DNA from: Ilumatobacteraceae bacterium
Lineage (GTDB): Bacteria; Actinomycetota; Acidimicrobiia; Acidimicrobiales; Ilumatobacteraceae
Assembly (NCBI GenBank): GCA_021298195.1
Contig: JAJTEQ010000003.1
Coordinates: 1 to 64,000, forward strand
Reading direction: 5' to 3'
Length of the DNA stretch: 64,000 nt
The translations under genes were made by a program, and so were the position numbers. Shown piece by piece: positions 17,506 through 26,105 of the stretch. Within the stretch, counting starts at the first letter, position 1. Every line of letters begins with the position of its first letter. The notes below the pieces were generated by a model. It was not told the DNA's origin. It did no database searches and was given only the letters and a program-made list of their open reading frames with translations.

Positions 17506-17511
17506 TATCCT
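17506..17511 (+). promoter_or_regulatory. candidate leaderless promoter of ispH
   Basis: TATCCT (TANNNT type -10) ends eight bases before the ispH ATG, so transcription would begin at or within a base or two of the start codon. No Shine-Dalgarno-like sequence precedes the ATG (TGCCCCCC), which agrees with a leaderless mRNA. Confidence 0.5.
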
Positions 17512-17518
17512 GCCCCCC

Positions 17519-18553
17519 ATGAACGTCGACCACGTGCTGCTGGCCGCTCCCCGCGGTTTTTGCGCCGGAGTCGAGATGGCCATCAAGGCCCTGGCGTGGA
17601 TGGTTCGCAGTTTCGAGGCTCCGGTGTACTGCTACCACGAGATCGTCCACAACAAGATCGTCGTCGAGCGTTTCGAGAATCTCGGTGTCGTGTTCGTCGA
17701 CGACATTTCCGAGGTGCCCGAGGGTCGACCGATCATGTTGTCGGCCCACGGATCGGCTCCCGACGTCGTGGCGGCCGCTCGTTCGCGAGGGTCCGTGGTG
17801 GTCGACTCGGTGTGCCCCCTCGTCACCAAGGTGCATCACGAGGTGAAGGTGCGCGCCGGCAAGGGATACCGCATCGTCTACGTCGGCCACGAAGGGCACG
17901 AGGAAGCGGTCGGAACGATGGCGGTCGCCCCGGACTCGATCTCGCGCGTCGAATCCATCGACGAGGTGGACGCTCTGCCCGCGTTCGAGCAACCGGTCGC
18001 CCTGTTGGCCCAGACCACGTTGTCCCACCGCGACTGGGACGAGGTTGCCGTGAGGGTGAAGGAACGTTTCCCCGCTGTCTGGACCCCCGGTCGCAGCGAC
18101 CTGTGCTTCGCCACCACCAATCGACAGTCCGCCCTCATGTCCCTGGCGACCCGCTGTGACGCGATCATCGTGATCGGCTCGGCCAACTCGTCCAACACGC
18201 GGGCCTTGGAACGGCTCGCCCGCGAGGCCGGTTGCGACCGTGTGTTCCGCGTCAACACCGCCGGCGAGATCCCCGACGATCTGGATGGAGTCGTGGGCGT
18301 CACCGCCGGTGCGTCCGCGCCGGAGGAGTTGGTCGACGCGGTCATCGCCCGCCTGGCGCCTCGCAACGGCGTCGAGGAGGTTCGCATCACCGACGAGGAC
18401 GAGTACTTCCCACCCCCGCGCAATCTGCGCGACCTGCAAGGTGCCATCGAAACGGCCATCACCACGATGTCGGGTGGCTCACTGGCCCGGCGACCGATCG
18501 TCGACGATCGGGCCCTGGCCGCCAGCCATGTTCTCGCCTCGCTGCAGGACTGA
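17519..18553 (+). CDS. ispH: 4-hydroxy-3-methylbut-2-enyl diphosphate reductase IspH
   Basis: IspH makes IPP and DMAPP in the last step of the MEP isoprenoid pathway, with a [4Fe-4S] cluster. The three cluster cysteines are present: C15 (PRGFCAGVEMAI), C99 (VDSVCPLVTKVH) and C196 (GRSDLCFATTNRQ). The catalytic glutamate lies in GHEGHEE, and TTLS and SANSSNTRAL are substrate-binding motifs. The 344 residues match the usual length. Isoprenoids from this pathway feed the decaprenyl-phosphate used by the envelope genes at the right end of the window. A promoter-like TATCCT sits just upstream. Confidence 0.97.
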   Translation: MNVDHVLLAAPRGFCAGVEMAIKALAWMVRSFEAPVYCYHEIVHNKIVVERFENLGVVFVDDISEVPEGRPIMLSAHGSAPDVVAAARSRGSVVVDSVCPLVTKVHHEVKVRAGKGYRIVYVGHEGHEEAVGTMAVAPDSISRVESIDEVDALPAFEQPVALLAQTTLSHRDWDEVAVRVKERFPAVWTPGRSDLCFATTNRQSALMSLATRCDAIIVIGSANSSNTRALERLAREAGCDRVFRVNTAGEIPDDLDGVVGVTAGASAPEELVDAVIARLAPRNGVEEVRITDEDEYFPPPRNLRDLQGAIETAITTMSGGSLARRPIVDDRALAASHVLASLQD

Positions 18554-18556
18554 TCG

Positions 18557-19231
18557 ATGCGCCGCTCGACCATCTTCGCGGGCCCGAAGTGGGTCATCCT
18601 CCTCGCGACGACCCTCGTCGCCTGCACGTCATCGTCGAATGGCGCATCGGAGTCGACGACGCCGGCATCGGCGGCTCCCTCCACCTATCCGCCCTTGCCC
18701 ACCACCACCACGCCATCGGCGCCCGAGGTGTTGATCGTCGGCGATTTCCTGACCACCGACACCGACGGTCTCGGGCTCGGCGAATCGATCGCCCGCATCG
18801 GATGGCTCCCCACGATCGACGCCCGCGAGGATCGCACGATCGCCGAGGGCGCGGATCTGCTGGAGTCGTCCCGGGGCCGGGGCGTTCTCCCGCGTCTGAT
18901 CATCGTCTCTCTGGGCGCCAACGACGCCTGTCTCGCCACTCCCATCGAGACCGTCGAACCGAACATTCGTCGCATCGCCGCTCTGGCCGGTGACGAACAC
19001 GTGGTGGTCTGGGTGAACCTGCAGATGAAGGACTGCATGGCCCGTGCCCGCACGATCAACGACGCGTTGACCGTGACCGCCATGACCACCCCCAATTTCT
19101 TCGTCGCCGACTGGGCCACCGACGCGCCGATACAACGTCTCGAGGGTGACGGCATTCATTACGACCGCAAGGGCAGCCAGTTCCGCGTCGACTACTACGT
19201 GTCGTTGCTGCGCATGTACGCAACTCGCTGA
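18557..19231 (+). CDS. lipoprotein with a degenerate SGNH-hydrolase-like domain
   Basis: 224 residues. The signal peptide ends in a lipobox LVAC with C23 as the acylated cysteine, followed by a Ser/Thr/Pro linker (about 24-55) and an SGNH-like domain: block I VLIVGDF (G62-D63-F64), block III SLGAND (to D123) and block V GDGIHYDRKG (D198, H201). The nucleophile serine expected after GD is replaced by Phe, so hydrolase or acyltransferase activity is doubtful. It starts three bases after ispH and is probably co-transcribed. The SGNH assignment rests on motif spacing read by eye. Confidence 0.7.
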   Translation: MRRSTIFAGPKWVILLATTLVACTSSSNGASESTTPASAAPSTYPPLPTTTTPSAPEVLIVGDFLTTDTDGLGLGESIARIGWLPTIDAREDRTIAEGADLLESSRGRGVLPRLIIVSLGANDACLATPIETVEPNIRRIAALAGDEHVVVWVNLQMKDCMARARTINDALTVTAMTTPNFFVADWATDAPIQRLEGDGIHYDRKGSQFRVDYYVSLLRMYATR

Positions 19232-20596
19232 TCAGACGACCGCGGCCCGTCCCGCCCGCAGTCGCCCGTCGACCCACACCGAGGTGATCGCCTCCGGTCC
19301 GGTCAAGCGGACGATCTTCTCGAAGATTCGGGACTCGTCGTCGATGCCGTCCCATTCACGCATTCCGTTCGCCGATCGCTTCGTGTCGACGGCGAAGGCG
19401 TCGAACCGACGACCCGGGATGAACGCACCGGCATCGAGACCGATCATCGCGGCACCTCCGGCCGTCGCCACGTGGAACGCGGTCACCGAATCGATGCGCG
19501 AGCCCGAGACTCCACGGCAGTCGCCGTCGATCGAGCCGTCGACGCCGTCTTCCAACATCCGCGACGCCGTGACGGCATGGGCGCACTGTGGCAACAGCCC
19601 GGGCCATGCTCCACCGGCCACGTCCGATCCGAGTCCGACCCGAACTTCGGCGTCGAGAAGTCGTCGCAGGGGCAACACGCAGTTGGCGAAGTACGAGTTC
19701 GACAACGGACAATGAGCGATGCCCGCACCCCGGGCACGGATGAGTGCGGCATCCGTCGTCGACACCAGGTTTCCGTGCGCCAGCACGGTCCGCTCGCGGA
19801 GCAGCCCGAACGCGTCGAGCATCTCGGTGTCCGAACGCCCGAATCGATCACGAACGTTCGCGTGCTCCCAGTCGCTCTCCGAGCAATGGGTCTGAATGGT
19901 GCACCCGAGTTCGTCGGCCAACCGCCCCATCCCCACCAGTAGTTCGTCACTGCACGCCGGGATGAAGCGTGGTGTCAAAATCGGTTTCACCAACCCGGCG
20001 GTCGCGCCGATCTCGAAGACGTCGCGGGCCGATCGGCGCGATCGTTCCAGCGCGACGTCGGCGGACTCGTCGCGGTACCACTCCGGTGTTCCCGTCGGGT
20101 GATCCATGGCCACTCGTCCGACGAAAGCCCGCTGACCACCGACCGCGCATCGCTCGGCGAGAAGTCGAGTGGCATCCTCGTGAATCGACGAGTAGTAGAC
20201 GGCGGTGGTGGTCCCGAGACCGAGCAGCGTGGGCACCATGTGCTCCCACACGTCGCGAGCGAAGCCGACGTCGGCGTAACGCGCCTCCAGCGGGAACGTG
20301 TGATCGAACAACCAGCTCTCGAGTGGCAGGTCCAATCCGGTTCCCAACTGGGGCCATTGCGGTGCGTGGACGTGGGTGTCGACCAGTCCCGGCAACAACC
20401 GCTCGTGGGGCGCCATTCGCCACACCGTGCGTGCTCGCGACACGAGTTCGATCGCCATCGGCGACGAAGCATCGTGCACCACGTCGAGGATGACACCGTC
20501 GGCACCGACCGTGATCACGCCGTCGATGATCCCCAACGCGTCGGGTGTCGGCGCGTGGAACATCCGGCCCGTCACCGCGAGTTCGATGCCGCTCAT
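19232..20596 (-). CDS. guaD: guanine deaminase
   Basis: A zinc amidohydrolase that converts guanine to xanthine and ammonia (454 residues). It shows PGLVDTHVHAPQ with metal ligands H75 and H77, the guanine-deaminase signature LTPRFIPACSDELL, HCSESDWEH with further metal and substrate residues, VLAHGNLVS, AHCPLSNSYF and GLGSDVAGG with the catalytic aspartate. The stop abuts that of the lipoprotein gene in a shared TGATCA. Two other nitrogen-base or creatininase-type enzymes occur in the window (28086 and 34579). Confidence 0.93.
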   Translation of the reverse strand: MSGIELAVTGRMFHAPTPDALGIIDGVITVGADGVILDVVHDASSPMAIELVSRARTVWRMAPHERLLPGLVDTHVHAPQWPQLGTGLDLPLESWLFDHTFPLEARYADVGFARDVWEHMVPTLLGLGTTTAVYYSSIHEDATRLLAERCAVGGQRAFVGRVAMDHPTGTPEWYRDESADVALERSRRSARDVFEIGATAGLVKPILTPRFIPACSDELLVGMGRLADELGCTIQTHCSESDWEHANVRDRFGRSDTEMLDAFGLLRERTVLAHGNLVSTTDAALIRARGAGIAHCPLSNSYFANCVLPLRRLLDAEVRVGLGSDVAGGAWPGLLPQCAHAVTASRMLEDGVDGSIDGDCRGVSGSRIDSVTAFHVATAGGAAMIGLDAGAFIPGRRFDAFAVDTKRSANGMREWDGIDDESRIFEKIVRLTGPEAITSVWVDGRLRAGRAAVV

Positions 20597-20657
20597 CGGG
20601 TCAGTGTAGGAGAGGCCCGGATGTCGGCCGAGGGGCGCCGTGTGTCAGGCTGGAGAC

Positions 20658-21068
20658 ATGATCAGTCCCGACCTCGACACCTTGCGTCTCTTCCTGCACG
20701 TCGTGGCGGCTTCGGTGTGGGTCGGCGGACAGATCGTCCTCGGTGGCCTGGTGCCCCGCCTGCGGGCCGCGCATCCCGAGAGCCTGAAGACCGCGGCCAA
20801 CGGTTTCGCTCGCGTGGCCTGGCCGGCGTTCGGGCTCACCGTGATCACCGGAATCTGGAACATCCTCGACGTCTCGATCGCCGACACCGATTCCGAGTAT
20901 CAGGTCACGCTCTTCGTCCACGTGTTGCTGGCGGTCGCCACGGCGATGTTCGCGGTCGTCCACTCACTCGGTCGGGGCAAGTTGGCTCTGGCCATCGGAG
21001 GAGCGCTGGGGCTGCTCACCGGGCTCGGCGCGATGTTCGTGGGACTGCTCCTGCGAACCGGTGCCTGA
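20658..21068 (+). CDS. CopD-like four-helix membrane protein
   Basis: 136 residues with four predicted helices: LRLFLHVVAASVWVGGQIVLGGLVP, VAWPAFGLTVITGIWNIL, VTLFVHVLLAVATAMFAVV and LALAIGGALGLLTGLGAMFVGLLL. The histidines in helix 1 (FLHVVAASVWVGG) and helix 3 (LFVHVLLA) are the pattern of CopD/heme-type small membrane proteins. The ATG at 20658 has TGGAG just upstream; a GTG at 20640 is less likely. It is divergent from guaD across 61 bases. Function unknown; it could bind haem or copper. Confidence 0.75.
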   Translation: MISPDLDTLRLFLHVVAASVWVGGQIVLGGLVPRLRAAHPESLKTAANGFARVAWPAFGLTVITGIWNILDVSIADTDSEYQVTLFVHVLLAVATAMFAVVHSLGRGKLALAIGGALGLLTGLGAMFVGLLLRTGA

Positions 21069-21071
21069 GCG

Positions 21072-22277
21072 TCAGTTGCGCGGGACCTTGCTCCACGCCA
21101 CGTCGCGATCGACGCGAACGTCGCCGGGCAGTCCGAGCACCCGCTCGCCGAGAATGTTGCGCATGACCTCGCTGGTGCCACCCTCGATGGAGTTGGCACG
21201 GCTGCGCAGGAACGCCTTCTGCGGATTCTCGAGACCCATGGCCTGTTCCGGACGAATCTTCTGATACCCGCTCGGGAAGAGCATTCCGTCCGCGCCCAAC
21301 AGTGAAACCGCGAACGAGTAGATGTCCTTGTTGAGTTCCGCCATGGCCAATTTCGCGATGGAACCCTCGGGGCCCGGATCACCCATCTTGCGATTCTGGG
21401 ACGCACGGATGTTGGTGAGTCGGAGAAGTTCGGCCCGGACCCACAGTGACATCAACTCGTCCCGCGTGGCGGGATCACGACGATCGGCGGGAAGATCCTT
21501 CCAAACCTTGAGCGCATCACGGATCGGACCGGAGCCCTTTGCCGGGATCGCACCACCGATGGACACTCGTTCGTTCATCAACGTCGTGAGCGACACTCGC
21601 CAGCCGTCTCCGATGTTGCCGAGCATCTCATGATTCGGGACGCGGACGTCGGTGAAGTAGACCTCGTTGAACTCGGCCTCACCGGTGATCTGATAGAGCG
21701 GACGAACCTCGACGCCCGGGGCCTGCATGTCCACCACGAACGCGGTGAGACCGGCGTGCTTCACCGCCTCGGCGTCGGTGCGCACGATCAGGAGTCCGAA
21801 ACGTGACAGGTGCGCCAGGGTCGTCCATACCTTCTGGCCGTTCATGATCCACTCGTCGCCGTCCTTCACCCCCTTGGCCGACAAGCCGGCGAAGTCCGAA
21901 CCACTGCCGGGCTCGGAGAACAGCTGACACCACACCTCTTCACCGGTGAACAGAGGGCGCAGGTACCGCTTCTTCTGCTCGGGCGAACCCCACACCGCCA
22001 CGGTCGGTCCGCACATGCCGTGACCGATCGGGTTACGGGCCACCGGATTCGGGGCGCCGGCGGCGAACAAACGCTCGTTGATGGTGCGCTGCAACTTGGG
22101 ATTGAGGCCGAGTCCGCCGTGACCGACCTCGAAGTGCACCCAGGCGAGCCCCTTGTCGAACTGCGCTCCGAGGAAGGTCGTTCCGTCCGTGCTGCGCGGG
22201 GGGAACTCGGCGAGCAGTTCGTCGATGAGCGACGAGACCTTCTGCTCGTCGGAGGTGAGGGTCGCGGTGGCGGTCAT
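21072..22277 (-). CDS. acyl-CoA dehydrogenase
   Basis: An FAD enzyme of 401 residues that introduces the alpha-beta double bond into an acyl-CoA. Family features are QLFSEPGSGSDFAGL, the flavin contact WIMNGQKVWTTLA, the C-terminal helix NRKMGDPGPEGSIAKL, and the active-site end SIEGGTSEVMRNILGERVLG. Substrate length cannot be told. It is one of several acyl-CoA enzymes nearby (acyl-CoA ligase at 23077, aldehyde dehydrogenase at 24632, enoyl-CoA hydratase at 44586), though not in one operon with them. ATG at 22277. Confidence 0.93.
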   Translation of the reverse strand: MTATATLTSDEQKVSSLIDELLAEFPPRSTDGTTFLGAQFDKGLAWVHFEVGHGGLGLNPKLQRTINERLFAAGAPNPVARNPIGHGMCGPTVAVWGSPEQKKRYLRPLFTGEEVWCQLFSEPGSGSDFAGLSAKGVKDGDEWIMNGQKVWTTLAHLSRFGLLIVRTDAEAVKHAGLTAFVVDMQAPGVEVRPLYQITGEAEFNEVYFTDVRVPNHEMLGNIGDGWRVSLTTLMNERVSIGGAIPAKGSGPIRDALKVWKDLPADRRDPATRDELMSLWVRAELLRLTNIRASQNRKMGDPGPEGSIAKLAMAELNKDIYSFAVSLLGADGMLFPSGYQKIRPEQAMGLENPQKAFLRSRANSIEGGTSEVMRNILGERVLGLPGDVRVDRDVAWSKVPRN

Positions 22278-22323
22278 GGGGAAAAACTAGCCACCCTCGC
22301 CGTCGTGGTGCGCATCGAAACCC

Positions 22324-23043
22324 TCAATTCAGCGGGGCCATCAGACGTCGAAACTCGTCGTTCTCGGCACGACCGAGTCCGGGAAACGCCGCTCTCAAGG
22401 CCATGACGCCGCGCAGGCGCTCCGTGTCCCCGTTTCGCAGGTAGATCGCCTTCAGATTGTTCAGCATGCGCTCGACGATCGACATCGGCGGAGTCATCGC
22501 CAGGAATCGGACGTCGAAACGTTGCGCTTCTCCCAACAGTTCGGCGAACAAGCGCGCGCACCCCGTGGCGTCCATGATCCGACCGCCGTGGAACGGGTCG
22601 GCGAATATCTCCGGGACGAGACCCTGGCTCGGTCGCTCGGCGACGAGGAAATGCCCGGGCATGCCCACCCCGACCAGGTCGACCCCCACCCGTCGTGCGA
22701 CCTCCATCGCGATCACCGACAACGAGATCGGGATGCCCCGACGGGTGGCGACGACGTCGGTGATGAACGAGTTACGGGGGTCGTAGTAGTCGTCCCGGTG
22801 CCCCACGAGTGCATGATCTCCGCGAAAGAGCGAGCGACAGACACCCTCGACGGTCGGGCTGGCCACCATGGCCGCCATCTCGTCGAGCATCGTCAGTCCG
22901 GCGACCAAGTCGACTCTCGAGACGTGACCGATGGCCGCGGGGAGCAACAACGCCAATTCGTCCAGAGCCACGTCGCCACCCACGGACACCGCGCCGACGA
23001 ATCGCTCCTTCGCCCACGCCGAATCACGCTCCGACGACCCCAC
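22324..23043 (-). CDS. SirB1-like transglutaminase-fold protein
   Basis: About 239 residues of the SirB1/transglutaminase-like family: ITDVVATRRGIPISLSVIAMEVARRVGVDLVGVGMPGHFLV, then FADPFHGG and a C-terminal helical repeat region (MLNNLKAIYLRNGDTERLRGVMALRAAFPG) typical of SirB1 proteins. The family's molecular role is unsettled. The GTG at 23043 is chosen because the start of the divergent ligase gene lies only 33 bases away; an open frame extends far upstream but runs antisense to that ligase. Confidence 0.82.
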   Translation of the reverse strand: MGSSERDSAWAKERFVGAVSVGGDVALDELALLLPAAIGHVSRVDLVAGLTMLDEMAAMVASPTVEGVCRSLFRGDHALVGHRDDYYDPRNSFITDVVATRRGIPISLSVIAMEVARRVGVDLVGVGMPGHFLVAERPSQGLVPEIFADPFHGGRIMDATGCARLFAELLGEAQRFDVRFLAMTPPMSIVERMLNNLKAIYLRNGDTERLRGVMALRAAFPGLGRAENDEFRRLMAPLN

Positions 23044-23063
23044 ACGGAGAATTGTACTGCCAC

Positions 23064-23069
23064 TACTCT
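23064..23069 (+). promoter_or_regulatory. candidate leaderless promoter of the acyl-CoA ligase
   Basis: TACTCT (TANNNT) ends eight bases before the ATG at 23077, giving a transcript that starts at or next to the start codon. Only 33 bases separate the two divergent genes here and no ribosome-binding site precedes the ATG. The geometry matches the element before ispH. Confidence 0.45.
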
Positions 23070-23076
23070 TCGCCCC

Positions 23077-24627
23077 ATGTATCTCGGAGCCCACGCCCTC
23101 ACCCATCCCGACAAACTGGCCATGGTCATGACCGGTTCGGGTTACAGCCAGACGTTCGCCCAACTGGACGCCGCGGCCAACCGACTGGCGAATCTGTTGC
23201 GCAACGCGGGCCTGAAGCCCGGCGATCACGTGGCGCTGTGCATGGAGAACCACGATCGGTACCTCGAGGTGTTGTGGGGTTGCCAGTACGCCGGAGTCGT
23301 GTACACCGCGGCGTCCTCGCGCCTCACGAGCAAGGAGCTCTCGTACATCATCAACGACTGTGCGGCCCGCATCTTCATCACGTCGAAGTACAAGGCGGAC
23401 CAAGCGTCGGAGATCATCGCCGACACCCCGAACCTCGAGATGCGTCTCATGCTCGACGGAACCGTGGCCGGCTACGAGAGTTACGAGAGCGCCGTGTCCG
23501 CTCAGTCCGACGCGCCCCTCCCGAATCGAATCGCCGGAACCGACATGCTCTACTCGTCGGGCACCACGGGTCTCCCCAAGGGCGTGACCAAGCCCTTCGT
23601 CGACCTGCCGCTGGAAACCACACCCACCTCGGTCGCCCCGTCGTTGGCCATGTTGTTCGGAGCGTCCTTCGACAGCGTGTACCTGACCCCGGCGCCGCTG
23701 TATCACGCGGCGCCTTTGCGCTTCACGATGGCCGCCCAGAGCATGGGTTGCACCGTCGTGGCCATGGAACACTTCGATCCCGAACAGTTCCTGACCGCCA
23801 TCGAGCGCCACAAGGTCACCCACACCCAGGTGGTGCCGACCATGTTCGTCCGACTGCTGAAGCTCGACGAGAGCATCCGCTCCAAGTACGACGTCTCCTC
23901 GCTGCAGGCCGTCATCCACGCCGCGGCGCCCTGCCCCATTCCGGTCAAGAAGCAGATGATCGAATGGTTCGGCCGCATCATCCACGAGTACTACGCGGGC
24001 ACCGAAGGTAACGGTTTCGTCTACTGCAACAGCGACCTCTGGCTGGCGAACGAGGGCACAGTCGGAGTGCCGATCGGCTGCACCATCCACATCTGCGGCG
24101 ACGACGGCGAGGAGTTGCCGAACTACGAGAGCGGAACCATCTTCTTCGAGGGTGGCGCGACCTTCGAGTATCACAACGACGCGGAAAAGACGAAGAGTTC
24201 ACGTCATCCCAAGGGCTGGAGCACCCTGGGCGACGTCGGTTACCTGAACGACAACGGGTGCTTGTTCCTGACCGACCGCAAGGCGTACATGATCATCTCG
24301 GGCGGCGTGAACATCTATCCGCAGGAGGCCGAGAACGCCCTCGTCACTCACCCCAAGGTGATCGACGTCGCCGTCTTCGGCGTTCCCAACGACGATTTCG
24401 GCGAGGAAGTGAAAGCCGTCGTTCAACCGGCCACGATGCCCGAGAGTGCCGAAGCGGCCCGTGCGCTCGAGCTGGAACTCATCGCCTACTGCAAGTCCCA
24501 GTTGGCCGACGTGAAGTGTCCGCGCAGCATCGATTTCCGTGCCGAACTTCCGCGTCACCCGACCGGGAAGCTCTACAAGCGACTGCTGAAGGACGAGTAC
24601 TGGAAGAACGCCGGTCGATCCATCTGA
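23077..24627 (+). CDS. acyl-CoA synthetase (AMP-forming, ANL superfamily)
   Basis: A 516-residue AMP-dependent CoA ligase that activates a carboxylic acid through an acyl-adenylate. It has the P-loop YSSGTTGLPKGVTK (near 160), the A5 motif YAGTEGNGF, the A7 hinge STLGDVGYLNDNG with the ribose-binding aspartate, the GGVNIYPQEAENAL motif and the catalytic C-terminal lysine in HPTGKLYKR. The substrate, whether fatty acid or another acid, cannot be told. No ribosome-binding site is apparent; see the promoter candidate at 23064. Confidence 0.93.
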   Translation: MYLGAHALTHPDKLAMVMTGSGYSQTFAQLDAAANRLANLLRNAGLKPGDHVALCMENHDRYLEVLWGCQYAGVVYTAASSRLTSKELSYIINDCAARIFITSKYKADQASEIIADTPNLEMRLMLDGTVAGYESYESAVSAQSDAPLPNRIAGTDMLYSSGTTGLPKGVTKPFVDLPLETTPTSVAPSLAMLFGASFDSVYLTPAPLYHAAPLRFTMAAQSMGCTVVAMEHFDPEQFLTAIERHKVTHTQVVPTMFVRLLKLDESIRSKYDVSSLQAVIHAAAPCPIPVKKQMIEWFGRIIHEYYAGTEGNGFVYCNSDLWLANEGTVGVPIGCTIHICGDDGEELPNYESGTIFFEGGATFEYHNDAEKTKSSRHPKGWSTLGDVGYLNDNGCLFLTDRKAYMIISGGVNIYPQEAENALVTHPKVIDVAVFGVPNDDFGEEVKAVVQPATMPESAEAARALELELIAYCKSQLADVKCPRSIDFRAELPRHPTGKLYKRLLKDEYWKNAGRSI

Positions 24628-24631
24628 TTCG

Positions 24632-26068
24632 TCAGGCGCCCAGGATCACCATACGTATCTCGGTCATCTCGCGCACCGAAAAAGCCGGGCCCTCGCGAGT
24701 GTTGCCACTGTCGCGTAGGCCACCGTACGGTTGCTGATCGGCGCGGAACGTGGGCACGTCGTTCACCACCACCCCGCCGAAGTCCAGCGTCCTCACGGCC
24801 CGGAGCGCGGTGCCGATGTCGGACGTGAAGATGGCCGCCTGGAGCCCGAAATCACTGTCGTTGGCGATCCTCAGTGCCTCGTTCACGTCCGAATACGTGG
24901 TCACCGCCACGACGGGACCGAAAACCTCCTTGGCGCAGATCTTCATCGACGCCCGGGCGTTCACCACGATGGTGGGACACAGGATGCCCTGGGTGGTGAC
25001 GTCACCACCCAGAACCACCTCGCCACCCTCGCAGGCGGCTTCGGAGATCCAGCTACGAACCCGGTCTCGTTCCGACGTGGAGATCAGCGTCGAAACGTCG
25101 GTGTCCTCGTCGAGGGGATCGCCCAACACGAGGGTCGACACCTGACGCACCAGTTCGTCGACGAACGCTTCCGAGATCGACTCGTGAACGAGAATGCGCT
25201 GTGTCGAGATGCACGATTGTCCGGCGTGGGAGAAGCCGGCCACCTTGATCTTGGCGGCCGCCGTCATCCAATCACCGTCGGGCTCGATGATGATCGGAGC
25301 GTTGTTGCCCAACTCCAGACCGACTCGTTTGCGCGGCGCTCGAGCGCGAATACCCCAGCCGACGTCCGGCGACCCCGTGAAGGTCACCAATGCGATATCC
25401 GGGTGATCGACGATGGCGTTGCCGACCGTCGACCCACCACCGGTGACCACGCTCAACCATTCAGCCGGCAACCCACACTCCTCGATGAGCATGCGGGCCA
25501 ACAGGATCGAGGAGAACGGAGTCTGCGATGCCGGTTTCAGCACCACGGCACAGCCGGCGGCGATCGCCGGTCCGATCTTGTGCACCACCAGGTTCAACGG
25601 GAAGTTGAACGGAGCAATGGCACCCACGACGCCCACGGGAACGCGCATCGTGAATCCGAACTTGCCCTCCCCCGCCGGAATCGCGTCCATCGCCACCACG
25701 TCGCCGACGAGGGTGCGAGCCTCGGCGGCGGCGAACTGGAAAGTTCCCACCGCGCGGTCGACCTCGACCCGGGCGGTCTTGATCGGTTTGGCCGCCTCAC
25801 GGGCGATGGTCGCGGCAAACTCCTCGCGGCGGGCCGCCAGACGCGAGGCGGCGGCGTCGAGGACGGACGCGCGCTTCCATGCGGGCAGCGGAGTGGCCAT
25901 CGCCCGACGCGCCACCTCCACTGCGCGGTCGACGTCGGCCGACGTGCACGCCGGGACGTGCCCGATGAGCGATCCGTCGTACGGGGCGTGCACCTCGATG
26001 CGAGCACCCGAGCCGGTGAAGGAAGATCCGGCCAACGGGACGGGCGTGACGGCGAATTCCGGGGACAT
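24632..26068 (-). CDS. NAD(P)-dependent aldehyde dehydrogenase
   Basis: 478 residues of the aldehyde dehydrogenase superfamily, oxidising an aldehyde to the acid. The conserved residues are present: N154 in APFNFPLN, E252 in GLELGNNAP, the nucleophile C286 in HAGQSCIST, the cofactor motif FTGSPDVG, and EVFGPVV. The closeness to lactaldehyde/succinate-semialdehyde-type enzymes cannot be judged by eye. Its stop is four bases from that of the acyl-CoA ligase, and its start codon overlaps an alternative ATG for the divergent diesterase gene. Confidence 0.92.
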   Translation of the reverse strand: MSPEFAVTPVPLAGSSFTGSGARIEVHAPYDGSLIGHVPACTSADVDRAVEVARRAMATPLPAWKRASVLDAAASRLAARREEFAATIAREAAKPIKTARVEVDRAVGTFQFAAAEARTLVGDVVAMDAIPAGEGKFGFTMRVPVGVVGAIAPFNFPLNLVVHKIGPAIAAGCAVVLKPASQTPFSSILLARMLIEECGLPAEWLSVVTGGGSTVGNAIVDHPDIALVTFTGSPDVGWGIRARAPRKRVGLELGNNAPIIIEPDGDWMTAAAKIKVAGFSHAGQSCISTQRILVHESISEAFVDELVRQVSTLVLGDPLDEDTDVSTLISTSERDRVRSWISEAACEGGEVVLGGDVTTQGILCPTIVVNARASMKICAKEVFGPVVAVTTYSDVNEALRIANDSDFGLQAAIFTSDIGTALRAVRTLDFGGVVVNDVPTFRADQQPYGGLRDSGNTREGPAFSVREMTEIRMVILGA

Positions 26069-26093
26069 GCCGACGAACGTTAGTGCCGAGAGC

Positions 26094-26099
26094 GATACT
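26094..26099 (+). promoter_or_regulatory. possible -10 element of the diesterase gene
   Basis: GATACT, six bases before the GTG at 26106, would again give a leaderless transcript. The match to TANNNT is imperfect at the first base, so the call is weak. Confidence 0.25.
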
Positions 26100-26105
26100 G
26101 GCGAG

